Source: Rhodococcus sp. IEGM 1409
Lineage (GTDB): Bacteria; Actinomycetota; Actinomycetes; Mycobacteriales; Mycobacteriaceae
DNA length: 64,000 bases
Reading direction: 5' to 3'
Assembly: GCF_030056735.1 (NCBI RefSeq)
Contig: NZ_JASHKN010000013.1
Coordinates: 101,076-165,075 of the forward strand
Part shown: positions 1 through 8,820 of the stretch, one piece after another
Position numbering within the stretch: the first letter of the stretch is position 1
Layout: each line of letters begins with the position of its first letter
The notes under the pieces: model-generated
The model's input: only the letters and a program-made list of their open reading frames with translations
Database searches by the model: none
Told to the model about the DNA's origin: nothing
Translations under genes and position numbers: made by a program

Positions 1-324
1 ACCATCGCGGACAACGCGTCCTCCGCCGGATTCATCCTCGGCAAGGAACGAGTTCGCCCGTCGGACATCGACATCAAGGCGATCGACGCGGTCCTGACCT
101 GCAACGGCGAGCGGATTGCGGAGGGGCGCAGCGATGCGGTTCTCGGGAACCCGGTCACCGCGGTTGCGTGGTTGGCGCAGAAGGTCGACACCTTCGGAGT
201 TCGGCTCAAGGCCGGCGACATCGTGCTGCCGGGTTCGTGCACGCGAGCGATCGACGCTCATCCAGGCGACAACTTCCGAGCCGAGTTCAGCGGCCTCGGC
301 TCCGTCTCTCTTCAGTTCACGTAG
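1..324 (+). CDS. hsaE: 2-hydroxypenta-2,4-dienoate (2-keto-4-pentenoate) hydratase, C-terminal part
   Basis: The reading frame is open from the first base, so only the last 107 codons are present. The peptide begins [14 protein letters not shown] and continues with [16 protein letters not shown] and an AWLAQK segment, which are typical of the C-terminal half of the 2-keto-4-pentenoate hydratase/FAH family. The enzyme adds water to the dienoate left after meta-cleavage, giving 4-hydroxy-2-oxoacid. It lies 8 bases before an acylating aldehyde dehydrogenase and an aldolase, the standard hydratase-dehydrogenase-aldolase order. The steroid (hsa) assignment rests on the nearby kshA-hsaADCB genes; an mhp-type role in phenylpropionate breakdown is the main alternative. 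Confidence 0.85.
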   Translation, partial: TIADNASSAGFILGKERVRPSDIDIKAIDAVLTCNGERIAEGRSDAVLGNPVTAVAWLAQKVDTFGVRLKAGDIVLPGSCTRAIDAHPGDNFRAEFSGLGSVSLQFT

Positions 325-332
325 GAGTAGTC

Positions 333-1235
333 ATGACCAAGGCAAGTGTGGCGATCGTCGGATCGGGCAACATCAGTACCGATCTGTTGTACAAATTGCA
401 GCGTTCCGAGTGGCTGGAGCCGCGATGGATGATCGGAATCGATCCCGAGAGTGAAGGATTGGCTCGCGCTCGCAAGATGGGACTCGAGACCTCCGCCGAG
501 GGCGTCGACTGGTTGCTGAACCAGGCGGAGAAACCGGATCTGGTCTTCGAGGCGACGTCGGCATACGTGCATCGCGAGGCAGCACCACGCTACGAGGCCG
601 CTGGTATCCGTGCCGTCGACCTGACTCCGGCCGCGGTCGGCCCGGCTGTGGTTCCGCCCGCGAACCTGCGTGAGCACCTCGACGCACCCAACGTCAACAT
701 GATCACTTGCGGTGGGCAGGCAACCATTCCGATCGTCTACGCGGTGTCGCGTGTCGTCGACGTGGCGTACGCCGAGATCGTCGCCTCCGTTGCATCGTTG
801 TCCGCCGGTCCGGGAACCCGCGCGAACATCGACGAGTTCACCAAGACCACCAGTCGCGGTATCGAGACGATCGGCGGCGCCCAGCGCGGCAAGGCGATCA
901 TCATCCTCAACCCCGCAGACCCGCCGATGATCATGCGCGACACAATCTTCTGTGCCATACCTGAAGACGCCGATCAGGCCGCGATCACCGACTCCATCCA
1001 CCGCGTCGTCAAGGACATCCAGCAGTACGTGCCGGGCTACCGGTTGCTCAACGAACCGCAGTTCGACGAGCCGAGCGTCGTGTCCGGTGGATATGCCACG
1101 GTCACGACGTTCGTCGAGGTCGAAGGCGCAGGCGATTTTCTGCCGCCGTACGCGGGCAACCTCGACATCATGACGGCAGCAGCCACCAAGGTGGGCGAGG
1201 AAATCGCCCAGAAGCTTCTGAGTGTGAAGGCATGA
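333..1235 (+). CDS. hsaG: Acetaldehyde/propionaldehyde dehydrogenase, acylating
   Basis: This 300-residue protein has an N-terminal NAD-binding fold ([14 protein letters not shown], residues 6-19) and the catalytic cysteine in [10 protein letters not shown] (about C126), as in BphJ/MhpF/HsaG. It oxidises the aldehyde released by the partner aldolase to acyl-CoA; in steroid breakdown this is propanal to propionyl-CoA. The ATG at 333 is chosen over upstream in-frame codons because the protein then starts just before the nucleotide fold and GGAGTAG precedes it. The stop overlaps the start of the aldolase by 4 bases (ATGA), fitting the known channelling complex of the two enzymes. Confidence 0.92.
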   Translation: MTKASVAIVGSGNISTDLLYKLQRSEWLEPRWMIGIDPESEGLARARKMGLETSAEGVDWLLNQAEKPDLVFEATSAYVHREAAPRYEAAGIRAVDLTPAAVGPAVVPPANLREHLDAPNVNMITCGGQATIPIVYAVSRVVDVAYAEIVASVASLSAGPGTRANIDEFTKTTSRGIETIGGAQRGKAIIILNPADPPMIMRDTIFCAIPEDADQAAITDSIHRVVKDIQQYVPGYRLLNEPQFDEPSVVSGGYATVTTFVEVEGAGDFLPPYAGNLDIMTAAATKVGEEIAQKLLSVKA

Positions 1236-2275
1236 GCGACATGATTCATTTCGATTCGAGCTGGGACATCCGCGTCACCGACACATCGCTGCGCGACGGC
1301 TCCCACCACAAGCGTCATCAGTTCACCGTCGAAGAAGTACGAGCCATCGTCGGTGCTCTCGACGGAGCCGGAGTGCCGGTCATCGAGGTCACTCACGGCG
1401 ACGGGCTCGGCGGATCCTCCTTCAACTACGGTTTCTCGAAGACTCCCGAGCAGGAACTGATCAAAGCTGCTGTCGAGACCGCGACAAACGCGAAGATCGC
1501 CTTCCTGATGCTGCCCGGACTGGGCGTCAAGGATGACATCGTCATCGCGCAGGACAACGGTGCGTCCATCTGCCGCATCGCAACTCACTGCACCGAGGCC
1601 GACGTATCCATTCAGCACTTCGGCCTCGCCCGTGAGCGCGGGCTCGAAACAGTGGGATTCCTCATGATGGCTCACTCCATCCCGCCGGAGAAGCTGGCCA
1701 AGCAGGCTCGCATCATGGCCGACGCGGGTTGCCAGTGTGTGTACGTGGTCGACTCGGCCGGCGCACTTGTGCTCGAGCAGGTATCCGATCGCGTCGAGGC
1801 ACTGGTTCAGGAACTCGGCAGCGACGCTCAGGTCGGCTTCCACGGACACGAGAACCTGGGCCTCGGCGTCGCCAATTCCATTGCGGCAGTGCGTGCGGGC
1901 GCCAAGCAGATCGACGGCAGCACCCGCCGTTTCGGTGCCGGTGCCGGCAACGCACCGGTCGAGGCGTTTGTCGGCGTCTGCGACAAGATCGGCGTCAAGA
2001 CCGGAATCGACTTCTTCGCGATCGCCGATGCTGCCGAAGATGTTGTGCGCCCAGCGATGCCGCAGGAGTGCCTGCTCGATCGTCAGGCCCTGATGATGGG
2101 CTACGCCGGCGTGTACTCGAGCTTCCTCAAGCATGCGGAGCGTCAGGCCGAGCGGTACGGAGTGTCGTCTGCGGAACTGTTGGTGCGCGCAGGTAAGCGC
2201 AAGTTGGTCGGCGGACAGGAAGATCAGTTGATCGACATCGCGCTGGAACTGCAGCGCGAAGCAGCGGCGTCCTAG
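1232..2275 (+). CDS. hsaF: 4-hydroxy-2-oxovalerate/oxohexanoate aldolase
   Basis: The 347-residue protein belongs to the HMGL-like DRE-TIM metallolyase family. It shows the metal/substrate motif [16 protein letters not shown] near residues 16-31, [15 protein letters not shown] in the middle, and the C-terminal DmpG/BphI communication region. It cleaves 4-hydroxy-2-oxoacid to pyruvate and an aldehyde that is passed to the upstream dehydrogenase. Translation is coupled to hsaG by an ATGA overlap. In steroid breakdown the substrate would be 4-hydroxy-2-oxohexanoate; this is inferred from the neighbourhood. Confidence 0.93.
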   Translation: MSDMIHFDSSWDIRVTDTSLRDGSHHKRHQFTVEEVRAIVGALDGAGVPVIEVTHGDGLGGSSFNYGFSKTPEQELIKAAVETATNAKIAFLMLPGLGVKDDIVIAQDNGASICRIATHCTEADVSIQHFGLARERGLETVGFLMMAHSIPPEKLAKQARIMADAGCQCVYVVDSAGALVLEQVSDRVEALVQELGSDAQVGFHGHENLGLGVANSIAAVRAGAKQIDGSTRRFGAGAGNAPVEAFVGVCDKIGVKTGIDFFAIADAAEDVVRPAMPQECLLDRQALMMGYAGVYSSFLKHAERQAERYGVSSAELLVRAGKRKLVGGQEDQLIDIALELQREAAAS

Positions 2276-2278
2276 GCC

Positions 2279-3031
2279 ATGGCAGACGTTCTGGCCGGAA
2301 AAGTGGCCTTGGTGACCGGCGCGTCCTCAGGTTTGGGGCGCGCCGTGACCGAGATCCTCCATCGCAGGGGCGCACAAGTTTTCGGTATCGCCCGTGACGA
2401 GGAAAAGCTGCAGCAGTCGATGGTCGAGGTGGTCGGCACGGACGGTGAGCGTCGCTTCGCTGCGACGGACGTCTCGGATTCTGCTCAGTGTGATGCGGCC
2501 GTCCAGGCGTGCGTCGACGCACTCGGCGGTATCGACATCCTCGTCAACGTGGCGGGATCGCACTCGCTGCGCCATACGGCAGACATTGCGGATTCCGAAT
2601 GGGCACATGATCTGGCGGTCAATCTGAACGGACCGTTCTTCCTTTCCCGAGCAGCGCTGCCGCACTTGCTGGAACGAGGAGGCAACATCGTCAACGTCTC
2701 CTCGATTGCGGGACTGGAAGGGCAGGCGTACTCGGCTGGATACTGCGCTGCCAAGCACGGACTCATCGGACTGACCCGGGCGATGGCAATGGAGTTCACC
2801 GGAAAGTCTCTGCGTGTCAACGCAATCTGCCCCGGCGGCATGATGACTCCTCAAGTCACCGGATTCACGTTCCCCGACGGAGTCGACTTCGATCTCGTCA
2901 TGAAGGTTGCGTCGCCCCGTGGCTTGATGGAAGCCGAGGACGTTGCAAAGATGGTGGCTTTCGTAGCCTCCGACGACGCCTCCGCGATACACGGAGCCGT
3001 CTACTCGGTCGACAACGGAAAAATGGCATGA
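2279..3031 (+). CDS. Short-chain dehydrogenase/reductase
   Basis: This is a classical SDR of 250 residues: TGASSGLGRA cofactor motif (about 14-23), NVAG, the catalytic Ser in NVSSIAG and the YCAAK active site. The C-terminus ends in a normal YSVDNGKMA tail. It starts 3 bases after hsaF and its last 4 bases overlap the next VOC gene, so it is part of the same operon. The substrate is unknown; a steroid or ring-cleavage intermediate is a reasonable guess from position only. Confidence 0.85.
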   Translation: MADVLAGKVALVTGASSGLGRAVTEILHRRGAQVFGIARDEEKLQQSMVEVVGTDGERRFAATDVSDSAQCDAAVQACVDALGGIDILVNVAGSHSLRHTADIADSEWAHDLAVNLNGPFFLSRAALPHLLERGGNIVNVSSIAGLEGQAYSAGYCAAKHGLIGLTRAMAMEFTGKSLRVNAICPGGMMTPQVTGFTFPDGVDFDLVMKVASPRGLMEAEDVAKMVAFVASDDASAIHGAVYSVDNGKMA

Positions 3032-3516
3032 CCCCGTTGGTCTCGGGACCGATCTTCCAGATCTGCTGGGTGGTCGAGGACATCGAGGCTGCCGAACAGG
3101 AGTTCACTCGGCAGTGGGGAGTAAGCCGGTGGCTGCGTATGCCAGACATCGCCTTTGGTCCCGAGACCACAACGTATCGAGGTGAGCCCGCCGACTACGT
3201 CGTTCACGTCTCGATCGGATATGCCGGCGGCCAACAACTCGAGCTGATCCAACCCGTGTCCGGACGTAACCTGTACACGGAATTCCTGGAGACCCACGGC
3301 GTCGGAGTTCATCACCTGGCCTGGGTTCCGGACAATTACGAGGCGACGCTGGTCGAGGCCGAGCGTCGCGGAATGCCGGTGGTGCAACAGGGTCGGGTAG
3401 TGGGTGCCGGCATGGAATTTTCTTATCTCGACGCCGGGCCGTTGGGTGGATATGTCGAGTTGATGAAGCTTTCACCCGAGATCCGCTTGATGTTCAACTC
3501 GCTCATTCCCGATTGA
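3028..3516 (+). CDS. VOC-superfamily (glyoxalase/epimerase-like) protein
   Basis: A 162-residue single-module protein of the vicinal oxygen chelate fold. It starts with PIFQICWVVEDIEAAEQEF, has a metal-ligand-like HHLAWVPD segment in the second half and ends with a GGYVELM strand carrying a likely Glu ligand. This layout resembles methylmalonyl-CoA epimerase-like Glyoxalase_4 proteins rather than extradiol dioxygenases. It overlaps the SDR by ATGA. Its 3' end overlaps the convergent monooxygenase gene by 14 bases. No substrate can be assigned. Confidence 0.8.
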   Translation: MTPLVSGPIFQICWVVEDIEAAEQEFTRQWGVSRWLRMPDIAFGPETTTYRGEPADYVVHVSIGYAGGQQLELIQPVSGRNLYTEFLETHGVGVHHLAWVPDNYEATLVEAERRGMPVVQQGRVVGAGMEFSYLDAGPLGGYVELMKLSPEIRLMFNSLIPD

Positions 3517-5110
3517 CGGCAAACACTTTCGAGAAGTAGTCGGAAACGTTCTCCGGGTGCCCGCGGAATCCGAGGTAGCCGTCGGGGCGGATGGCCAGCG
3601 CCGCCGTACCTTCGACTCCATACGCAGCGCACAGTTGCGAGTCGTTGTCCTCGATGATCGGCACCAGCGAATCGACGGGCACAGTCCCCGGTGGCACTAT
3701 CGCGTAGACGTCCAACAAGCCGTGCGCTGATCGAATTGCCGCGTCGGCGACCTTCTCCAGGCTGTTGATGCTCTCCGCGGATCCGTCTGAAGTCAGCACC
3801 AACGTGTGGTCGACTCCGGACAGTAAGTCGAACAACCGAATTGGATACTGAACGCCGTCTCGGCGCAGGCCACGCGCATCAGGTGCACGCTCGCCCGGTT
3901 GGACGTGCGGACTCGAAGAATCACGCCCGCTGTTCAGCGGACTCTCCGAGTAGTCGATCAACAATTGAGCCTGGCGCCGCATTGCCGTGTCGATCGAGGA
4001 CTCTCCCGAACCGATTCCTTCTCGAGCATTTCGGACGGTCATCCCGACGACCTCTTCACCAACCGGCCGTCTTTCGGCGTCGTAGCTCTCGAGAAGATCT
4101 GCGCTCGCAACACCTTTGACTGCGAGCGCTATCTTCCACGCGAGGTTGTGGGCGTCCTGGATCCCGGTGTTCATACCCTGAGCACCAGTCGGGGGATGGA
4201 TATGCGCGGCGTCGCCGGCGACAAAAACCCGTCCGCGGCTGTAAGCGTCGACGATGCGGTGGCTGATGCGAAATACCGAGGACCATCGCAGCATCGAGGC
4301 GGTTGTCGGTTCTGGGGAGAGTCTGTCGAGTACAGCTTGGACGTGATGGAGTTCAGGTGTCTTTCCGGTTGAAAAGCCATGTTGTACAGCGGCTTTATTC
4401 GAAGATTCGTCCGGCATCAGCTCATCCGGAACGAGCATCGACATGCGGTACCGCTTGTGTCCGGGAAGCGGGATGCACACGAGTAGGTCGTCGGTGGTTC
4501 CGTCGTCGCTGGTGTGGTTGACGCGCACGGCGTAGCCGCTGGGGATCGACCAGTCGACTTCGACGTCACCGAGCATGTAGCTTTCGGCAAATGCGCCGCC
4601 CTCGAAGCTCAGGCCGAGCCCTTTGCGGACCACGCTGTGAGCGCCGTCGGAGCCCACCAGGTATCGGGCAGAGGCGGTGCTGCCGTCGCTGAGTGTGCAG
4701 GTGACGGCGTTGTCGGATTGTTCGAATGCGGTGAGGCCGACTCCGCGTTCGACGGTTGTTCCCAACTCGGCGAGGCGCTCGGTGAGGATGCGCTCGGTCG
4801 AGTACTGGGGCAGGCAGAGGAACCAGTAAGGAACGTCCTCGGGGAGGGTGAGGTCGACGCGGCCGACCTCGACGCCGTTCGTGTACATGATCTGACCGCG
4901 CATCAATGTCGAAGCGTCGAGTGCCTGGCGGAGCACCCCCATGTTCTCGAAGAGTTCGAGAGTGCGTGGCTGAATCCCGACGGCCTTCGCGTATTGCCGC
5001 GGTTCGTCGAGGGGGTCGATTATTCGACATGAGATACCGCGTCTGCGCAGCTCGATCGCGGTGGTCAATCCGATCGGGCCGGCGCCCGCTACCAATACGT
5101 CGGTATCCAT
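3503..5110 (-). CDS. Class A FAD-dependent aromatic monooxygenase (MhpA/PgaE-like)
   Basis: The 535-residue protein has the three flavoprotein hydroxylase fingerprints: VAGAGPIGLTTAIEL near the N-terminus, LVGSDGAHSVVRKGL in the middle, and FVAGDAAHIHPPTGAQGMN near residue 300. A thioredoxin-like C-terminal domain follows, as in phenol-2-monooxygenase and MhpA relatives. It would add one oxygen to a phenolic ring with NAD(P)H. The start at 5110 (MDTDVLVAG) is chosen because the longer frame upstream is low-complexity and a GTGAGTGGG stretch precedes it; ATG at 5143 is an alternative. It is monocistronic and convergent with the hsaEGF operon. The actual substrate is not evident. Confidence 0.85.
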   Translation of the reverse strand: MDTDVLVAGAGPIGLTTAIELRRRGISCRIIDPLDEPRQYAKAVGIQPRTLELFENMGVLRQALDASTLMRGQIMYTNGVEVGRVDLTLPEDVPYWFLCLPQYSTERILTERLAELGTTVERGVGLTAFEQSDNAVTCTLSDGSTASARYLVGSDGAHSVVRKGLGLSFEGGAFAESYMLGDVEVDWSIPSGYAVRVNHTSDDGTTDDLLVCIPLPGHKRYRMSMLVPDELMPDESSNKAAVQHGFSTGKTPELHHVQAVLDRLSPEPTTASMLRWSSVFRISHRIVDAYSRGRVFVAGDAAHIHPPTGAQGMNTGIQDAHNLAWKIALAVKGVASADLLESYDAERRPVGEEVVGMTVRNAREGIGSGESSIDTAMRRQAQLLIDYSESPLNSGRDSSSPHVQPGERAPDARGLRRDGVQYPIRLFDLLSGVDHTLVLTSDGSAESINSLEKVADAAIRSAHGLLDVYAIVPPGTVPVDSLVPIIEDNDSQLCAAYGVEGTAALAIRPDGYLGFRGHPENVSDYFSKVFAVNRE

Positions 5111-5250
5111 GAGGACCCACTCACGTCGGGGACAGTCGGTCATTTCAGTATGGGTAAGCGAACTTTCGTTTTGGGGAAATTCGAGCAAATCGAACATCGA
5201 GAGATTGCGCCATGCGCTGGACCGTCCGTACGCGCACCGGCTGTTTTGCG

Positions 5251-5703
5251 CTATTGCTCGGCTTCGAAGCCGAGCGCGATTCTCCTGCACAGAAGCGTGA
5301 GCTCGGCCTCGTCGACGCGTGGCGTCTCGTCCCACGAATCGACGTCGTTCCAACTCAGTGAGCTCGGAGCGCCGAAGGGCCTGACGAAAACGTGCTGATG
5401 AAAGTGGGGAACGCTTCGCCCGGCTATCGCGGAGAACACGAATTCTGGAGTCAATTCAGAGTCGAGGGCACGTGAGACGCACCAGACCGCGTGCGCGATG
5501 GCGAGTGCTTCAGGTTCGGGTAGGGAGGGCAACCCGGACACGTGTCGACGGGTCTCGACGAACACATATCCAGGAACCGAACGGCCGTGTGGTGGAGGAG
5601 GTCGATGGGAGACAACAACGAAGTCGTCCTCGAATATTCGGGGGCTGACGAGCGGGCCTGTTCCTCGGTGCTTGGCGCATATCGCGCACGTTGACGTCCC
5701 CAC
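5251..5703 (-). CDS. HIT-family protein (histidine triad hydrolase)
   Basis: About 150 residues with an N-terminal CAICAKH motif and the triad HFHQHVFVRP near residue 108. HIT proteins are nucleotidyl hydrolases or transferases acting on nucleotide phosphoramidates or polyphosphates. The GTG at 5703 is preferred because HIT proteins usually begin a few residues before the Cys pair. The frame stays open to an ATG at 5844, but that extension is unlike the family. It lies between the monooxygenase and the divergent alkane operon with no evident functional link. Confidence 0.75.
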   Translation of the reverse strand: MGTSTCAICAKHRGTGPLVSPRIFEDDFVVVSHRPPPPHGRSVPGYVFVETRRHVSGLPSLPEPEALAIAHAVWCVSRALDSELTPEFVFSAIAGRSVPHFHQHVFVRPFGAPSSLSWNDVDSWDETPRVDEAELTLLCRRIALGFEAEQ

Positions 5704-5925
5704 TCCACTTGTGTACTGAGTGTGGCGCCGTGGTGGAAGATTTGCGATCAGCCCCGACTGGATAGTTCCTTCAAATGTACAAATTAGCGTGTTTGTAAAA
5801 CTTTTACCCTCAAAATCGTTGACAAAACACCATAATTTGTCCACTCTCTATACATGAATGTTGTTCGTGTCGCGGATTACCGCGCAGGACGCACTCACTG
5901 ATCCGAACGAGAACTGGAGAATTCG
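5704..5925. promoter_or_regulatory. AT-rich divergent promoter region upstream of alkB
   Basis: This gap is clearly richer in A and T than its neighbours. It holds the inverted pair ACAAATTA (5779-5786) and TAATTTGT (5833-5840), a TTGACA hexamer at 5819-5824, and a purine stretch (GAACTGGAGAA) just before alkB that can serve as ribosome binding site. No well-spaced -35/-10 pair is obvious. The inverted pair is a candidate target for AlkU, the TetR regulator at the end of the operon; this is inference. Confidence 0.45.
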
Positions 5926-7101
5926 ATGGCGGCGTTGGTGTACACCGAGCCAGATGGTCGGCTCGCAACTTGGAGAGATCGGAAGCGTTACTTGTGGCTC
6001 TTGGCGCTGATTCCGTCGTCGGCAACTTTCATCGCGGTGGGGCTTGTTGCCGTCACCGGATGGAATATTTTCTGGTGGACCGGCCCACTGATTGCTTTTG
6101 CCCTCATTCCCGTCATCGACATTCTGGCGGGTGAGGACGGGAAGAATCCGCCCGACGAGGTGATCGACGAACTCGAGAACGACCGCTTCTACCGGTGGTG
6201 CACCTACGCCTACTTGCCGTTGCAATACACGGCCTTCTTCCTGGCCTGCTACATCTGGGCACGTTGGGATTTGAGCGTCCTCTCCAATATCGGGCTGGCC
6301 GTGACGATCGGCGTGACGGCCGGAATCGGCATCAACACCGCCCACGAACTCGGGCACAAGAAGGAGAGCGTCGAGCGCTGGTTGTCCAAAATCGTTCTCG
6401 CGCAGAGCGCTTACGGCCACTTCTACCTCGAGCACAACCGTGGCCACCACGTGCGAGTCTCTACTCCGGAAGATCCGGCGACCTCGCGCTTCGGTGAGAC
6501 CCTCTACGGTTTCTGGCCGCGCAGCGTCGGCGGGGGATTGAAGTCGGCGTGGCATCTCGAGAAGGCCCGCTTCGAGCGTTTGGGCACCACGCACTGGAGC
6601 ATCAAGAACGACGTTCTCAACGCCTGGCTCATGTCGGTTGTTCTGTTCGGTGTCGCGCTTGCAGTGTTCGGGATCGGCATCGCGCCGTACCTCGTGATCC
6701 AGGCGTTCATCGGGTTCTCGCTGCTCGAAGCGATCAACTATCTCGAGCACTACGGACTCCTGCGGCAGAAGACTGCAAGCGGCCGGTACGAGCGGTGCAC
6801 ACCGGCGCACAGCTGGAACAGTGATCGCATCTGCACCAACGTCTTCCTCTATCACTTGCAGCGGCACAGCGATCATCATGCGAATCCGACACGTCGCTAC
6901 CAGGCGCTTCGCAGTATGGAAGAGGCCCCTCAGCTCCCGAGCGGCTACGCCAGCATGATCATGCTCGCCACAGTTCCGCCCCTGTGGCGCAAGGTGATGG
7001 ACCACCGCGTTCTCGAGCACTACCGAGGTGACATCACCCAGGTCAACATCGCGCCGAAGAAACGGGCCAAGATCCTCGCGGCTTACGGGGTGAACCCATG
7101 A
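5926..7101 (+). CDS. alkB: Alkane 1-monooxygenase, integral membrane non-haem di-iron hydroxylase
   Basis: The 391-residue protein has the membrane segments and all AlkB histidine boxes: HELGHK (140-145), EHNRGHH (169-175), NYLEHYGL (271-278) and LQRHSDHH (311-318). It hydroxylates the terminal carbon of medium-chain n-alkanes at the cytoplasmic membrane using O2 and electrons delivered by rubredoxin. The gene heads an operon with two rubredoxins, a rubredoxin reductase and a TetR regulator, the order reported for alkB1 of R. erythropolis. Its stop codon overlaps the first rubredoxin start (ATGA). Confidence 0.97.
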   Translation: MAALVYTEPDGRLATWRDRKRYLWLLALIPSSATFIAVGLVAVTGWNIFWWTGPLIAFALIPVIDILAGEDGKNPPDEVIDELENDRFYRWCTYAYLPLQYTAFFLACYIWARWDLSVLSNIGLAVTIGVTAGIGINTAHELGHKKESVERWLSKIVLAQSAYGHFYLEHNRGHHVRVSTPEDPATSRFGETLYGFWPRSVGGGLKSAWHLEKARFERLGTTHWSIKNDVLNAWLMSVVLFGVALAVFGIGIAPYLVIQAFIGFSLLEAINYLEHYGLLRQKTASGRYERCTPAHSWNSDRICTNVFLYHLQRHSDHHANPTRRYQALRSMEEAPQLPSGYASMIMLATVPPLWRKVMDHRVLEHYRGDITQVNIAPKKRAKILAAYGVNP

Positions 7102-7268
7102 ATGCCTACATCTGCCCGATCTGCGATTACACGTACACCGAATCGGCAGGTGCTGCGCGAGAGGGCTTTCCACCCGGCACGCCCTGGTCGAGTATCCCGG
7201 ACGACTGGTGCTGCCCCGACTGTGGTGTTCGCGAGAAGGTCGACTTCGCCCTCGTTACGCAATCCTGA
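7098..7268 (+). CDS. rubA1: Rubredoxin, AlkG1 type
   Basis: A 56-residue rubredoxin that starts on the ATGA overlapping the alkB stop. It carries both iron-binding pairs, CPICDY (residues 6-11) and CCPDCG (38-43), and WSSIPDDW between them. The insertion in AAREGFPPGT is the mark of AlkG1-type rubredoxins, which in published complementation work did not replace Pseudomonas AlkG. Its part in electron flow is therefore less certain than that of the second rubredoxin. Confidence 0.93.
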   Translation: MNAYICPICDYTYTESAGAAREGFPPGTPWSSIPDDWCCPDCGVREKVDFALVTQS

Positions 7269-7298
7269 TCGAAATACCCACCGGCGAAAGGAAATCCG

Positions 7299-7490
7299 AT
7301 GTCCGAGACTGCCACTACTTACAAATTGTTCCGTTGCCTCCAGTGCGGGTTCGAATACGACGAAGCGATCGGCTGGCCCGACGACGGTATCGAGCCCGGC
7401 ACTCGCTGGGACGAAATCCCCGCGGACTGGTCCTGCCCTGATTGTGGCGCTGCCAAAGTCGATTTCGAGATGGTCGAGGTGAACCGCTGA
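7299..7490 (+). CDS. rubA2: Rubredoxin, AlkG2 type
   Basis: The 63-residue protein has [19 protein letters not shown] and [13 protein letters not shown], the two CxxC iron pairs of a rubredoxin, with the uninterrupted loop of the AlkG2 type that does pass electrons to AlkB. A GGCGAAAGGAAA ribosome site lies upstream. Its stop TGA shares one base with the start of the reductase gene (TGATG), so the two products are likely made in step. Confidence 0.95.
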   Translation: MSETATTYKLFRCLQCGFEYDEAIGWPDDGIEPGTRWDEIPADWSCPDCGAAKVDFEMVEVNR

Positions 7491-8746
7491 TGCCGGCGGT
7501 CAGCGAGCCCGACACTCGGACCGTGGTGATCGTGGGCACGGGCATCGCCGGTTCCGGTGCGGCGCAGGCCCTACGCAAGGAAGGGTTCGGCGGCAGGATC
7601 ATCCTGATCGGCAGCGAACCGGAGGAGCCGTACCGCCGCCCGGCACTGTCGAAGGAACTGCTGTCCGGGAAAGCGTCGATTGATCGGGTTCGGTTGCGGC
7701 CGTCGACGTTCTGGGCCGAGCAGGGTATCGAACTGCGGATCGGCGCGACTGTTGCCGCGATCGACACAGGTTCCCGCACAGTACATTCAGCCGACGGTGA
7801 CAACGTCGACTTCGACGTTCTGATTCTTGCCACGGGTGGACGGTCACGACGGTTGGCCGCCGAAGACTCCGAGCGCGTTCACTATCTGCGCGATCTTGCG
7901 GATATGCGACGCTTGCAATCCCAACTGGTCGAAGGAGCCTCGCTACTGGTGGTCGGTGGTGGCTTGATCGGATCCGAGGTGGCATCGACCGCACGCGACT
8001 TGGGTTGCAGTGTGCAGGTTCTCGAAGCGCAACCGCTGCCGCTGTCCCGGCTACTTCCACCGTCGATAGCGGAGAGGATCGCCGCGCTGCACAACTCGGC
8101 AGGCGTCGACTTGCAGACGGGAGTTGACCTCGAGACGCTCACGACGAGAGTCGACGGTGTCACCGCACGTGCGCGCGACGGACGCGAGTGGACAGCGGAC
8201 TTGGCCGTCGTCGCAATCGGATCCTTGCCCGATGCCGATGTGGCTGCGGCGGCGGGTATTGCGGTGGACAACGGAATCTCGGTCGACCGATACCTCAAGA
8301 CATCCGTCGACGACGTGTACGCGATCGGTGATGTGGCCAACGTGCCCAACGGGTTTCTCGGCGGCATGCACCGCGGCGAGCACTGGAACACCGCGCAGGA
8401 CCACGCCGTCGCAGTTGCCAAGACCATTGTGGGGAAGGCGGAACCTTTCGAATCCGTCCCGTGGAGTTGGTCGAACCAATTCGGCCGCAACATCCAGGTA
8501 GCAGGTTGGCCAGGTGCCGACGACACCGTGATTGTCCGCGGAGACTTGGACTCCTACGACTTTACTGCGGTCTGCACGCGCGAGGGGAGGATCGTCGGCG
8601 CGGTGAGTGTGGGACGGCCGAAAGATGTTCGGGCCGTCCGAACCCTGATCGAGCGCTCCGCGGATCTCAGCACCGACGTACTCGCCGATACAAGCAGTGA
8701 TCTGACCGAACTTGCGGCGGGCCTTCTCGCCGCACCTGTGCGCTGA
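7490..8746 (+). CDS. rubB: Rubredoxin--NAD(+) reductase (FAD)
   Basis: The 418-residue flavoprotein has the N-terminal FAD motif VVIVGTGIAGSGAAQ, a second nucleotide motif LLVVGGGLIGSEVAS in the middle and a late FAD motif with VYAIGDVANVPN. This is the putidaredoxin/rubredoxin reductase family. It moves electrons from NADH to the rubredoxins for AlkB. The start at 7490 follows directly on the rubA2 stop; the frame extends upstream only as a shadow of rubA2. Confidence 0.95.
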   Translation: MPAVSEPDTRTVVIVGTGIAGSGAAQALRKEGFGGRIILIGSEPEEPYRRPALSKELLSGKASIDRVRLRPSTFWAEQGIELRIGATVAAIDTGSRTVHSADGDNVDFDVLILATGGRSRRLAAEDSERVHYLRDLADMRRLQSQLVEGASLLVVGGGLIGSEVASTARDLGCSVQVLEAQPLPLSRLLPPSIAERIAALHNSAGVDLQTGVDLETLTTRVDGVTARARDGREWTADLAVVAIGSLPDADVAAAAGIAVDNGISVDRYLKTSVDDVYAIGDVANVPNGFLGGMHRGEHWNTAQDHAVAVAKTIVGKAEPFESVPWSWSNQFGRNIQVAGWPGADDTVIVRGDLDSYDFTAVCTREGRIVGAVSVGRPKDVRAVRTLIERSADLSTDVLADTSSDLTELAAGLLAAPVR

Positions 8747-8820
8747 GTGGGCTCGTGACTTCTGTAGCTTGCGTGTCCTCCGTTTTGACACCGGGGATGG
8801 GCGATGGAAATCTTCCCGAT

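Noticed and set aside
1037..2134. 365-codon minus-strand frame opposite hsaF
   Set aside because: Shadow of the aldolase gene; no motifs and no ribosome site.
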